A DNA stretch of 8,279 nucleotides, from contig DHGA01000018.1 of the NCBI GenBank assembly GCA_002402545.1, positions 1 through 8,279 of the forward strand, read 5' to 3'. Source of the DNA: Syntrophaceae bacterium UBA4810. Lineage in GTDB: Bacteria; Desulfobacterota; Syntrophia; Syntrophales; Smithellaceae. Positions 1 through 6,895 of this stretch are shown piece after piece. The notes beneath the pieces are model-generated. The model was not told the DNA's origin, made no database searches, and saw only the letters and a list, made by a program, of their open reading frames with translations. The first letter of the stretch is position 1; every line of letters begins with the position of its first letter. Position numbers and translations under genes: made by a program.

Positions 1-1647
1 GGCGATGTTCAGCGCCAGAATGCTCCATGCAAAATATGCCGCGTTGGAGCCGAAGATGGCGGCAGAAATTAGCGTCAGCACAGCCAGTCTTGCCGTGCAG
101 GGTACAAAGGGAATCAGAAGGAGCGTGATCATTCGGGCTTTGCGCGTTTCAATGATCCGCGCGCCGAGAACCGCCGGTACGTTGCAACCGAAACCCAGAC
201 ACATGGGCAGAAAACTTTTTCCGTGCAGGCCGACCAGGTGCATAATGCGGTCCATGACAAACGCCGCCCGCGCCATGTAACCCACGTCTTCCAGAAAAGC
301 CATGATAGCAAAGAAGATAAGCAGAATCGGCAAAAAAGTTAAAACCGAACCGACGCCGCCGATAACGCCGTCGATAACTAACCCTTTTGTCCATACAGGC
401 CAGCTGGCCATTGATGGCGCCAGCCACCGGCTGATTGCCCCGATGCCTTCAGCCATCCAGTTTTGCAAGGGAACACCGACGCTGTAAGTAAGAAAAAAAA
501 CCACGGCCATCACGGCCAGCAATATGGGAATTCCGAAAAGAGGGCGGGTAAGAACGTGGTCAATACGATCGGTGAGCACCAGCTCTCCCATCTTGAAGCG
601 CGAAACCGCCGCGCGCCCAATTTTTTCCACCCATTCGTAGCGCCCGTTAACCACCGCGTGCAATGAGTCTTCGTGTTTGCTTAAAATGTTTTGGATATTT
701 TCCCAGGAGGATTTGTCTGCTGCTTTTTCCACCAGTGCCGATACTTCCGGGTCTCCTTCCATCAATTTTATGGCAACCCATTCGGGAGCGCGTGGTTCCT
801 GTACATAGCCGGAGATTTGAGACAATATTTCAGAGTAGACATGCTGATGATCGGCCGAAACTTCAGGCAGGCTAGGATCTGCCTTAATTTTGCCGGTTGT
901 GAAAGCCGTAATTTTTTCCACCAGCTCTTTGATGCCGCTGTTGCGCCGGGCGATCATGGGAATGACCGGCAAGCCCAAGGCTTCAGATAGCGCCTTGGTG
1001 TCAATTTGCGTGCCCTGATCGGAAGCGACATCCATCATATTGACGGCGACAATCACCGGACGTTTCAACAGCAAAACTTCGGTCAAAAGATAAAGGCTGC
1101 GCTCGAGGGCTGCCGCGTTTAAAACCAAAACGACAACATCCGGTTTTTCTTTGATGATGAAATCTCGGGTTATTCTTTCTTCTTCGGAAAAAGCCGTCAG
1201 GCTGTATGTGCCGGGCAAATCAACAATACGAAGCAAAATATTATCGGCACGATGAATGCCTTCTTTCTTCTCCACGGTTTTCCCCGGCCAGTTTCCCACG
1301 TGCTGGGACAGGCCGGTAAGAATATTGAACATAGTGGATTTTCCGACATTGGGCTGACCGACCAGCGCCACGGAAATTTCTTTTTCCACGGGTAATTCAC
1401 AGATAGCCTCTTTCGGGTCGACCTTCAAAACCATTATTTTTGATGCCTCGCCGCGCCCGAGGGCGATTCTGGTGTCGGCCACTAAAACTACGATCAGGCC
1501 ACCGCTGACCTGGGCGATCCGGAATCTCGCGCCTGCGGCCAGGCCCATGCCGGCCAGTCTGCTAGTCAGGGCAGAGCCGCCGGTTAAGGAATGAATTATT
1601 CCCTGATCGCCTTCGCGCAAATCTGTTATAGGTACTGGTTTACTCAT
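1..1647 (-). CDS. feoB: FeoA-FeoB fusion ferrous iron transporter (3' end beyond window)
   Basis: An uninterrupted minus-strand frame runs from ATG 1647-1645 to base 1, 549 codons with no stop, so the C-terminus lies outside the window. FeoB is the GTP-dependent inner-membrane importer of Fe(II). Residues about 5-76 form a FeoA/SH3-like domain, normally a separate small protein, here fused to the N-terminus. The G domain follows: Walker A/G1 GQPNVGKS (97-104), G2 around GNWPGKT (118-124), G3 DLPGTYS (143-149), G4 NMMD (203-206) and a G5-like IARRN (232-236). The membrane part starts near residue 370; it shows the first Gate signature GFGCNVPAV (485-493) and the second conserved block PFVPCTARLAV (513-523), each with its cysteine. 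FeoB is commonly about 700-770 aa, so roughly the last third is missing. The start is 15 nt after the preceding gene, with only a weak GGA as Shine-Dalgarno, which suggests coupling. I saw no clear Fur box. Family call is very secure; iron is the expected substrate. Confidence 0.96.
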   Translation of the reverse strand, partial: MSKPVPITDLREGDQGIIHSLTGGSALTSRLAGMGLAAGARFRIAQVSGGLIVVLVADTRIALGRGEASKIMVLKVDPKEAICELPVEKEISVALVGQPNVGKSTMFNILTGLSQHVGNWPGKTVEKKEGIHRADNILLRIVDLPGTYSLTAFSEEERITRDFIIKEKPDVVVLVLNAAALERSLYLLTEVLLLKRPVIVAVNMMDVASDQGTQIDTKALSEALGLPVIPMIARRNSGIKELVEKITAFTTGKIKADPSLPEVSADHQHVYSEILSQISGYVQEPRAPEWVAIKLMEGDPEVSALVEKAADKSSWENIQNILSKHEDSLHAVVNGRYEWVEKIGRAAVSRFKMGELVLTDRIDHVLTRPLFGIPILLAVMAVVFFLTYSVGVPLQNWMAEGIGAISRWLAPSMASWPVWTKGLVIDGVIGGVGSVLTFLPILLIFFAIMAFLEDVGYMARAAFVMDRIMHLVGLHGKSFLPMCLGFGCNVPAVLGARIIETRKARMITLLLIPFVPCTARLAVLTLISAAIFGSNAAYFAWSILALNIA

Positions 1648-1662
1648 TAAATATAATCCAAG

Positions 1663-2523
1663 CTAAGCTTTGCGGCAGACACGGTATTTTTTTAATAGCA
1701 TTTCCGGGCCGTAAGACAGTTTTGTCTTGCGCAAATTTTTATTGCCCATGTCTTCTTCCAGATTAAGATATCTATATTCAGACATCAATTTCTTTGCTGT
1801 ATCGTTGAACATAAATTCATAAATGCCGTGATATTTTGTGGAGGCTTTGGCGAAATGCAGCACAAAAGTATCCGTATTCAGCGGCTCGCCGATAATAAAA
1901 CCGGCTGGTTGATTTTCTATGTAATATATTGTGCCCCACAGCGCAAGTCCCGAAAATTTTTTAAGCGCCTCTTCGCACTGGGCAAAATCGGTCTTTTCCA
2001 CTGTTATTCTCGATTCATTTTGCCAATGGCTTAATATCTCTAAACCATCTACAGAATTATTTTCGTCAAGGGAAACCCCTTTAGGTTCATACAAAGAAAG
2101 AAACTGGTTGAGATGATTGCGGTGGCGGGTGAAGGTTTTTCCGGAAAACGACGCCATTTTTTCCGTCAGGTAGATATAATCTGACTCGCCTTCGTCGCTT
2201 GCGACGATAAATTTGTTTTCCGGGAAAAAGTTGAGCCACCCTTCGGGAATCGGATAAAAGAAGCCGTGTTCATCAAGAAGTTCATTAAATAGTTCCATAT
2301 CGCATGAACGCAGATCATTGAGCGGCATGACGTATGGTTGCCCCTTTTTGTTCTTGCCACAGATGAACAGGCCGCAGTCCGCCTGCAGAAAATGATAGTG
2401 GCTGATTTGGCGGAAAAGATAAACGTTGGCAAAAGTATAGTCGGAGATAGATAGATTCAAATCTTTGAATCTTTTCATCAGGCATTCGCGGTGCTTAAAA
2501 TCAGCTATCTCTAATTTTTCCAT
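1663..2523 (-). CDS. DUF2156 / phosphatidylglycerol lysyltransferase C-terminal-like protein
   Basis: This 286-aa protein resembles the DUF2156 (LPG_synthase_C) family, a tandem GNAT-like fold related to the soluble aminoacyl-transfer domain of MprF. Family-like features are the basic segment GKTFTRHRNHLNQF (128-141), an aromatic GIYEFMF (233-239) that fits the acyl/aminoacyl pocket region, and the C-terminal block NLEEDMGNKNLRKTK (254-268). No membrane segment is visible, so it lacks the MprF flippase part and should be cytoplasmic. Stand-alone members are widespread but mostly uncharacterised. Lipid aminoacylation, or N-acylation of another substrate, is possible but not shown by the sequence. 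It sits 24 bp after the ygjP-like gene and 15 bp before feoAB, on the same strand, and probably shares their transcript. Start ATG 2523-2521 has only weak purine-rich sequence upstream. Family fairly sure, biochemical role unknown. Confidence 0.8.
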   Translation of the reverse strand: MEKLEIADFKHRECLMKRFKDLNLSISDYTFANVYLFRQISHYHFLQADCGLFICGKNKKGQPYVMPLNDLRSCDMELFNELLDEHGFFYPIPEGWLNFFPENKFIVASDEGESDYIYLTEKMASFSGKTFTRHRNHLNQFLSLYEPKGVSLDENNSVDGLEILSHWQNESRITVEKTDFAQCEEALKKFSGLALWGTIYYIENQPAGFIIGEPLNTDTFVLHFAKASTKYHGIYEFMFNDTAKKLMSEYRYLNLEEDMGNKNLRKTKLSYGPEMLLKKYRVCRKA

Positions 2524-2547
2524 AAAATTTCTTTTCCCAGCGGATTA

Positions 2548-3261
2548 TTAAAATGTAAATGTCTCTCCATGTTTTTTCAGGGTTCGTTGGTTTGTTTTGT
2601 ATTGCGGCATTGCCTCTGCCACTAATTTCCAGAATCGCCGGGAATGACTCTTTTCTTTTATATGTATGAGTTCATGCACAATCACATAATCTATTACATC
2701 CGGTGGCATCATTATCAGACGGAAACTGAAGGCCAGTTTATTATCCGGGGAACATGATCCCCAGCGCTGCCGCGCGGAGGATATGCGCACACCGCGCGCC
2801 CGGAGATTTAATTCGCGGCAGTAAAAATCAACACGCCCAGTGATATGCTCCAGAGCTTTTTGCTTATACCATAAAACGAAATAATGATTTCTTGTTTCTT
2901 TGTCATCCGGCGAGTTAAGATAAAAACGATTGTTCCAGAATACAAGTCCATTTTTTTCTTGGGGCTCAAAAAACGCCTCAAGTTCAATGTTTTCTCCCAG
3001 ATAATAAAAGTATTCGCCCGAAACAAATTTTCTTTCTTGGATCAAGAGCGCCTTGTCTGCCTGCTTTTTAATAGTTTTCTCAATCCAGGGTTGTTTTTCC
3101 TGAATAAACCTGTTTATTTCGCGTGCCGAGGTAAAATAAGGCGCGCGGACAACAATTTCGTTATTATGGCTGATATTGAGGGAAATCGTTTTTCTTCTTT
3201 TTCTGCTGCGTTTGAGCGTGTAGTTTATCTTCATTAATAATTTATTTCTTTCGACTTTCAT
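2548..3261 (-). CDS. YgjP-like (DUF45) zinc metallopeptidase-family protein
   Basis: The open frame gives 237 aa from ATG 3261. The C-terminal half carries the DUF45/YgjP zinc signature: HELIH at 196-200 (His196, Glu197, His200) and a third His206 in KSHSRRFW, the SprT/WLM-like HExxH-x5-H pattern. Upstream lies the family's RQRWGSCS block (164-171). The N-terminus (KINYTLKRSRKRRKTISLNI, about 11-30) is the usual YgjP beta-rich start. Family members are cytoplasmic and predicted metal-dependent hydrolases; the natural substrate is unclear. The true start is probably Met10 (ATG 3234-3232), giving 228 aa. Typical family homology begins there, and the ATG at 3261 coincides with the edge of an inverted-repeat element with no Shine-Dalgarno in front of it. 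It heads the ygjP-DUF2156-feoAB cluster. Family call secure; start uncertain. Confidence 0.88.
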   Translation of the reverse strand: MKVERNKLLMKINYTLKRSRKRRKTISLNISHNNEIVVRAPYFTSAREINRFIQEKQPWIEKTIKKQADKALLIQERKFVSGEYFYYLGENIELEAFFEPQEKNGLVFWNNRFYLNSPDDKETRNHYFVLWYKQKALEHITGRVDFYCRELNLRARGVRISSARQRWGSCSPDNKLAFSFRLIMMPPDVIDYVIVHELIHIKEKSHSRRFWKLVAEAMPQYKTNQRTLKKHGETFTF

Positions 3262-3413
3262 ACCGGTGCAGAGACTGTGTCCTAATCCTCATTTGTCATT
3301 GCGAACGCACGATAGTGCGTGTGGCAATCTTTATATTATCAAAGACACATGAGATTGCTTCGCTCATGGCTTCGCTCGCAAAGACATTGCTACACAGTTT
3401 CGGAGACTGGTAT
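3260..3413. repeat. MITE-like nested inverted repeat with GTCATTGCGA/GCAATCT arms
   Basis: Outer imperfect inverted repeats are 3260-3280 (ATACCGGTGCAGAG...) and 3392-3413, which reads ATACCAGTCTCCGA... on the other strand; both arms end in ACTGTGT. Inside is a second pair: 3295-3330 (GTCATTGCGAAC...GGCAATCT) against 3352-3385, whose complement begins GTCTTTGCGAGCG and ends AGCAATCT. The left inner arm contains a perfect hairpin ACGCAC-GATA-GTGCGT (3305-3320). The right inner arm contains a direct repeat GCTTCGCTC (3357-3365 and 3369-3377). No ORF or transposase is inside. The inner arms look like a palindromic intergenic repeat seen in many copies in several bacterial genomes. That match is from memory and the copy number here cannot be judged. 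Confidence 0.75.
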
Positions 3414-3527
3414 CCATGCATATAAAAATATATATTTATTTATCACAAAATATATTCTAAAGCGAGCCGGAAAGCGCTTAAAGACACCTTTTCATTGATG
3501 AATTTTTATGTTACTAAATAAACACTT

Positions 3528-3872
3528 ATGAAAGAAGACAACAAGCGCCCCTGGGGATATTACGAAGTACTTTCCGACGCCCCGGATCATAAAGTGAAAA
3601 GAATTGTTGTTAATCCCGGTGGGATTTTAAGTCTGCAACGCCACAAAAAGCGCGCGGAACACTGGTTTATTGTTTCCGGCGCGGGCATAGTCACGTTGGG
3701 AAAAAAGAAATATCCGGTAAAACCCGGTAGCGCGATTGACATACCCTCAGGCGCGGCGCACCGCGTGGAAAACACTTCTTCCAAAGATTTGGTTCTTATC
3801 GAAATCCAAACAGGCACATATTTCGGCGAGGATGATATTGAGAGGCTTGAGGATAAATATGGGAGGGTATAA
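3528..3872 (+). CDS. Stand-alone phosphomannose isomerase type II cupin domain (ManC/AlgA C-terminal)
   Basis: This 114-aa protein is a single cupin matching the C-terminal mannose-6-phosphate isomerase domain of bifunctional ManC/AlgA/XanB. The family signatures are present almost end to end: RPWGYYEVL (7-15), VKRIVVNPG (23-31), LQRHKKRAEHWFIVSG (36-51), IDIPSGAAHRVEN (70-82) and GTYFGEDDIERLEDKYGR (96-113). Probable metal ligands are Gln37, His39, Glu44 and His78. The reaction expected from the family is fructose-6-phosphate to mannose-6-phosphate, feeding GDP-mannose synthesis. The GDP-mannose pyrophosphorylase half is absent and no sugar-nucleotide gene is adjacent, so isomerase activity is inferred only. 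The start ATG 3528 has no clear Shine-Dalgarno; the only nearby upstream ATG (3509 region) is out of frame. The gene is alone on the plus strand, divergent from ygjP across the repeat and convergent with the lipoprotein gene. Confidence 0.88.
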   Translation: MKEDNKRPWGYYEVLSDAPDHKVKRIVVNPGGILSLQRHKKRAEHWFIVSGAGIVTLGKKKYPVKPGSAIDIPSGAAHRVENTSSKDLVLIEIQTGTYFGEDDIERLEDKYGRV

Positions 3873-3874
3873 GA

Positions 3875-3901
3875 CTTAAGGCCAAAGGTTTAAGGCTTAA
3901 G
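3875..3901. other. CTTAAG-rich imperfect hairpin after the cupin gene
   Basis: CTTAAGGCC (3875-3883) can pair with GGCTTAAG (3894-3901) through eight base pairs with one bulged G and a 10-nt loop. It begins three bases after the cupin stop codon and lies between convergent genes, a position expected of a terminator. No run of T follows on either strand, so it is not a classical intrinsic terminator and is only a weak candidate. Confidence 0.3.
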
Positions 3902-3993
3902 CGTAAAAGGAGGCCACAAACAAAAAGGAAAAGAAAAATAAATAGAAACGTACCTTTTAATGCCTTGCATATGAATAAATATATCCAACTCGT

Positions 3994-4626
3994 TTATTTA
4001 TTGATGAGATTTAGCTTCATTAAGAGTTGTCGGTCATTCATTATGTCATCATTTATTGAAGCTAACAAATAACGCAAGGTATTCGCTAAATCTTTTTCTG
4101 CCTGTTTTCCAATAATCTCGGTTATAAGTGGTGTTGCTATCGGCGTTGTAAGAAAGGAAAAGGGTATCACATTAATAAAGCCTATTATATGTACAGAGGT
4201 GGGAACAGTAAGATTCATATTGCCCCTTCTTCTATAGGTTTGTAGCACATCTTCTGTCAATGCAGACTTAACAATTGCTGATACCTCAATAACATGGCCC
4301 ACCATTTCTATTCTTGGGATAATGATAACATCATAATTAGCTAAATGTTGTAAGTTTATTTTATCAGCAATACTCACCTCTTGAAATATTGCTTCAAATG
4401 ATGAACGTATTGCTGCTTTTAATCCAAGCTTAGCTTGTATGACAACACCGTGTCCCCAGTGCCAGAATACATTGTCAAAACGAAAAAATGATTCTTCTAA
4501 TGTTTTATCAAATACAACAAAAGCCCTAATAGGCAGTTTGTTATCGCCGACATTCGATGGGAATTGAGCTTCTTTCAAGTTACCATGATACATACAACCT
4601 GAACAACAAAACAGTATCACGATCAA
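3994..4626 (-). CDS. Small AT-rich lipoprotein of unknown function (start uncertain)
   Basis: The open frame gives 210 aa if started at TTG 4626. I do not recognise the family. The N-terminus is a hydrophobic run followed by a lipobox-like CSGC (residues 8-11 from this TTG), so Cys11 would be lipidated and the protein anchored on the periplasmic side. The rest looks like a soluble alpha/beta domain: strand IRAFVVFD (33-40), amphipathic helix AAIRSSFEAIFQEV, strand YDVIIIPRIEMVG, and a second hydrophobic stretch around IIGFINVIPFSFLTTPIATPLITEI that might be a membrane-associated hairpin. The TTG start leaves a signal peptide of only ten residues without positive charge. Reading 5' in the same frame, codons 4647-4627 add KNLFSKI, a proper n-region, behind a perfect Shine-Dalgarno, but without ATG, GTG or TTG. 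The gene is visibly richer in A+T than its neighbours, which may mean foreign origin. It lies 120 bp downstream of the YgiQ gene. Confidence 0.62.
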   Translation of the reverse strand: MIVILFCCSGCMYHGNLKEAQFPSNVGDNKLPIRAFVVFDKTLEESFFRFDNVFWHWGHGVVIQAKLGLKAAIRSSFEAIFQEVSIADKINLQHLANYDVIIIPRIEMVGHVIEVSAIVKSALTEDVLQTYRRRGNMNLTVPTSVHIIGFINVIPFSFLTTPIATPLITEIIGKQAEKDLANTLRYLLASINDDIMNDRQLLMKLNLINK

Positions 4627-4655
4627 TATTTTACTAAATAAATTCTTGTTTTTTG

Positions 4656-4662
4656 CCTCCTT
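4656..4662 (-). promoter_or_regulatory. Strong Shine-Dalgarno of the lipoprotein gene, not followed by a normal start codon
   Basis: The minus strand reads AAGGAGG, a perfect match to the anti-Shine-Dalgarno. The in-frame codon at the ideal distance (4650-4648) is AAC. The first usable start in frame, TTG 4626, is 29 nt away, too far for this site. This is what makes the start of the lipoprotein gene doubtful. Confidence 0.6.
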
Positions 4663-4717
4663 AAAAATAATAAAACTAACTTTTCTTACACCATAATAAT
4701 AACATAGTCTATTTCTT

Positions 4718-4743
4718 AAAAAGGGAGTATTTCTATTAAATAC
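4718..4743 (-). terminator. Possible weak intrinsic terminator after the YgiQ gene
   Basis: On the minus strand, GTATTT (4743-4738) and AAATAC (4732-4727) form a 6-bp stem with a 5-nt loop, followed by TCCC and five T (4722-4718). It starts four bases after the YgiQ stop codon. The stem is A+T-rich and weak, so read-through into the lipoprotein gene is possible. Confidence 0.3.
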
Positions 4744-4746
4744 CTA

Positions 4747-6453
4747 TTAAGTTCGTAGAAAGCGTTTCTTTTCAGCTATCAAAATATTTTTTTGATTTTG
4801 CTTTTTTGCCGTATCTTTTTCCACGAATATTTTTTTCCCCTTAAACGGGTCAATGCCCGCCCAGTACATTAAAGCTGAATAAGTAGATGGCAGAGGCGTG
4901 AAAATCTGCACCTGTTCGGGATTGATTCTGAGTTCACGCCCGGCGAATGATTTAAGCTCATGCATGTCTTCCTCGCCGCATCCCGGATGCGCGGCGATAA
5001 AATAGTAAGTCAAAAATTGCTTTTTGCCTGCCTCCTCGTTCAGTTTTTCAAATAATTGTTTAAAATTAGAAAGTTTCTGCGCCTGCGGTTTGCCCATCAG
5101 TTTCAACAAAGAGGGAGAAACATGCTCCGGCGCGATTTTTAGCTGGCCGGAGATGTGATGCAGGCAAAGCTCGCGCATATAAGAAACGCCGGATTTTTTA
5201 TCGGCCAAAACCAGATCGTGGCGCAGGCCGGAGGCGACGAACACTTTTTTAACGCCGGGAATTTTGCGCAAATTTTTCAAGAGCCGGATTTGCCGGGCGT
5301 GGTCTGTTTTTAGCGAAACGCAAACCTCTGGCGTCAGGCAGCGTTTATCATGGCAGGCGCCTTTAGTGTCTTTTCGCGCGCAGTCGATGCCGTACATGTT
5401 GGCTGTCGCGCCGCCAACATCGATGATGTAACCCTTAAAATCTTTTCGCGCCGCGATTCTTTTTGCTTCTTCCAGGATGGAAGCTTCAAAGCGGCTGATG
5501 ATTTTTCTTCCTTCATGCAGGCCGATGGAGCAGAAGTTGCACTCGCCGTAACAGCCGCGGTGCGTGGTGAGTGAAAATTTAATTGTGTCCATCGCCCGCA
5601 CCTTGCCCTGTTTCAGGTAATACGGATGAACTTCGCGCGTATAATCAAGCGCGTAAATCTTATCCAGTTTGTCAGGTGTCAGATGCGGCTGGGGCGGATG
5701 ATGCAACAGATAACGGTTGCCGTGCTTTTGATATAAACCTTTCGCGGTTAGCGGATCATTATTAGCATAAAAAACATCAAACATTTTGATGAAAGATTTT
5801 TTATCGGCGGCAGACTCTTCATATGATGGTAATTCCAGATAGCCTGATGGCGACTCTGCGGAAATAACGCAGGTTCCGAGGATGTCGTCAATATTTTGTC
5901 CCGCTTTCAGCCTTTGCGCGATTTCCAGAATTGCTTTATCCGCCATGCCGTAGGTAAGAATATCGGCGCGCGCGTCGAATAAAATTGCCCGGCGAACAGA
6001 ATCAGACCAGTAATCATAATGAGCGACGCGACGAAGGCTTGCCTCCACGCCGCCGAGTACTATTGGTTTGGTATTTTTGAAATATTGGCGTATGAGATTA
6101 GCATAGCTGATAACCGCGCGGTCGGGACGGCGGTTGTTGTTTCCGCCCGGCGTTAGATCATCGCCATGCCGTTTTTTCTTTGTTGCTGTGTAATTGGCCA
6201 CCATGGAATCCATGCAGCCGCCGGTGATTCCCCAAAAAAGTTTTGGTTCTCCCAGTCTTTGTATGTCTTTATCGGCTTTTAAATCAGGCTGGGCGATTAT
6301 ACCCACGCGAAAACCCGCGGCGGCAAGCACTCTGCCGATCACCGCCACGCCGATATGCGGGCTGTCGATATAAGCATCACCTGTAACTAAAATAATATCC
6401 GGCTGGTCCCAACCAAGATTTTTTAATTCTTTGTAGGTTGTGGGCAGAAACAT
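4747..6453 (-). CDS. YgiQ-family radical SAM protein
   Basis: This 568-aa protein matches the YgiQ / UPF0313 family of radical SAM enzymes throughout. The N-terminal segment FLPTTYKELKNLGWDQPDIILVTGDAYIDSP..GVAVIGRVL is diagnostic and resembles a B12-binding-like Rossmann region, followed by GITGGCMDSMVANYTATKKKR (75-95) and IVLGGVEASLRR (131-142). The radical SAM cluster motif is CYGECNFCS, with Cys301, Cys305 and Cys308 binding the 4Fe-4S cluster. The later blocks ISGQLKIAPEHVSP and QIFTPLPSTYSALMYWAGIDP are also typical. The E. coli protein is longer (about 740 aa); the short form here ends with a lysine-rich tail and seems to lack the extra C-terminal region, as in many anaerobes. The substrate is unknown for the family. 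The start codon lies one base after the stop of the b561-like gene (TAG-C-ATG), with no good Shine-Dalgarno, so translation is probably coupled. Confidence 0.94.
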   Translation of the reverse strand: MFLPTTYKELKNLGWDQPDIILVTGDAYIDSPHIGVAVIGRVLAAAGFRVGIIAQPDLKADKDIQRLGEPKLFWGITGGCMDSMVANYTATKKKRHGDDLTPGGNNNRRPDRAVISYANLIRQYFKNTKPIVLGGVEASLRRVAHYDYWSDSVRRAILFDARADILTYGMADKAILEIAQRLKAGQNIDDILGTCVISAESPSGYLELPSYEESAADKKSFIKMFDVFYANNDPLTAKGLYQKHGNRYLLHHPPQPHLTPDKLDKIYALDYTREVHPYYLKQGKVRAMDTIKFSLTTHRGCYGECNFCSIGLHEGRKIISRFEASILEEAKRIAARKDFKGYIIDVGGATANMYGIDCARKDTKGACHDKRCLTPEVCVSLKTDHARQIRLLKNLRKIPGVKKVFVASGLRHDLVLADKKSGVSYMRELCLHHISGQLKIAPEHVSPSLLKLMGKPQAQKLSNFKQLFEKLNEEAGKKQFLTYYFIAAHPGCGEEDMHELKSFAGRELRINPEQVQIFTPLPSTYSALMYWAGIDPFKGKKIFVEKDTAKKQNQKNILIAEKKRFLRT

Positions 6454-6454
6454 G

Positions 6455-6847
6455 CTAGATGATGCCGATCATAATCAGGCCGAGAATCAGGGCAAATAAA
6501 ATACACGCAAGCGATAATCTCCCCAGCCAGCGATGCGCTGTCATCACCGCCTTTTTGTTGCCGGCATTAAAAGAATAATAACCAAGAAAAACGGTGAAGC
6601 ATGAGAAAATCAAAGCGGCCAATCCGATTTGCTGATGCAGGCCGGCGAAGTGTTCACCCCCGCCGGTGACTACGGAAGCAACAGCCATGGACGCGCCAAA
6701 GATTAGCATAATAAAACCGGTCGTATTGAAAGTTTTGTGGGCTTTTAACCAGTAATTTTTGGAACGCCAGAACATCGCCATAGCCACGCCGATAATCAGA
6801 CAAAGCGCGGCTCCGATCATAAAAGAAAGATGAAGGATAATCAGCAT
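6455..6847 (-). CDS. Four-helix membrane protein, cytochrome b561-like
   Basis: This 130-aa protein is almost entirely membrane. It has four hydrophobic helices at about 3-26, 40-61, 71-92 and 108-129, joined by short loops. Histidines sit at or near the beginning of each helix: His6, His37 (KAHKTF), His66 and His71 (GGEHFAGLH), and His105 (TAHRWLGR). That spacing and the HRWLGR end resemble the b-type haem core of cytochrome b561/ferric-reductase-like proteins, so a role in transmembrane electron transfer is plausible. I could not assign a named family with certainty, and a non-haem membrane protein is possible. ATG 6847 has GGAAG upstream at suitable distance. It lies 48 bp after the MBL gene and one base before the YgiQ gene, so the three are likely cotranscribed. 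A redox protein beside a radical SAM enzyme could supply electrons, but this is inference only. Confidence 0.7.
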   Translation of the reverse strand: MLIILHLSFMIGAALCLIIGVAMAMFWRSKNYWLKAHKTFNTTGFIMLIFGASMAVASVVTGGGEHFAGLHQQIGLAALIFSCFTVFLGYYSFNAGNKKAVMTAHRWLGRLSLACILFALILGLIMIGII

Positions 6848-6895
6848 AAAATTTCTTCCGTTAAAAGTTTAAGGTTTGCGCGCCTTATGAAAAAA

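Noticed and set aside
149..990. Several overlapping open frames on both strands within 149-990
   Set aside because: They are out of frame with the continuous FeoA-FeoB reading frame, which carries recognisable G-domain and Gate motifs; none of them shows a family signature.
2884..3237. 117-codon plus-strand frame opposite the ygjP-like gene
   Set aside because: It is antisense to the conserved YgjP coding sequence and has no ribosome site or recognisable motif.
3295..3385. CRISPR-like or tRNA-like structure
   Set aside because: There is one nested inverted repeat, not regularly spaced direct repeats, and no cloverleaf or CCA end can be drawn.
3262..3527. Fur box or other iron-responsive operator before the feo cluster
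   Set aside because: No convincing GATAATGATNATCATTATC-like dyad is visible upstream of ygjP or between the genes of the cluster.
3971..4066. 31-codon plus-strand frame beginning ATGAATAAATAT
   Set aside because: It is antisense to the 3' end of the lipoprotein gene, lacks a ribosome site and shows no motif.
5350..5765. Plus-strand frames opposite the YgiQ gene
   Set aside because: They are shadows of a well-conserved radical SAM gene, produced by its GC-skewed codon positions.
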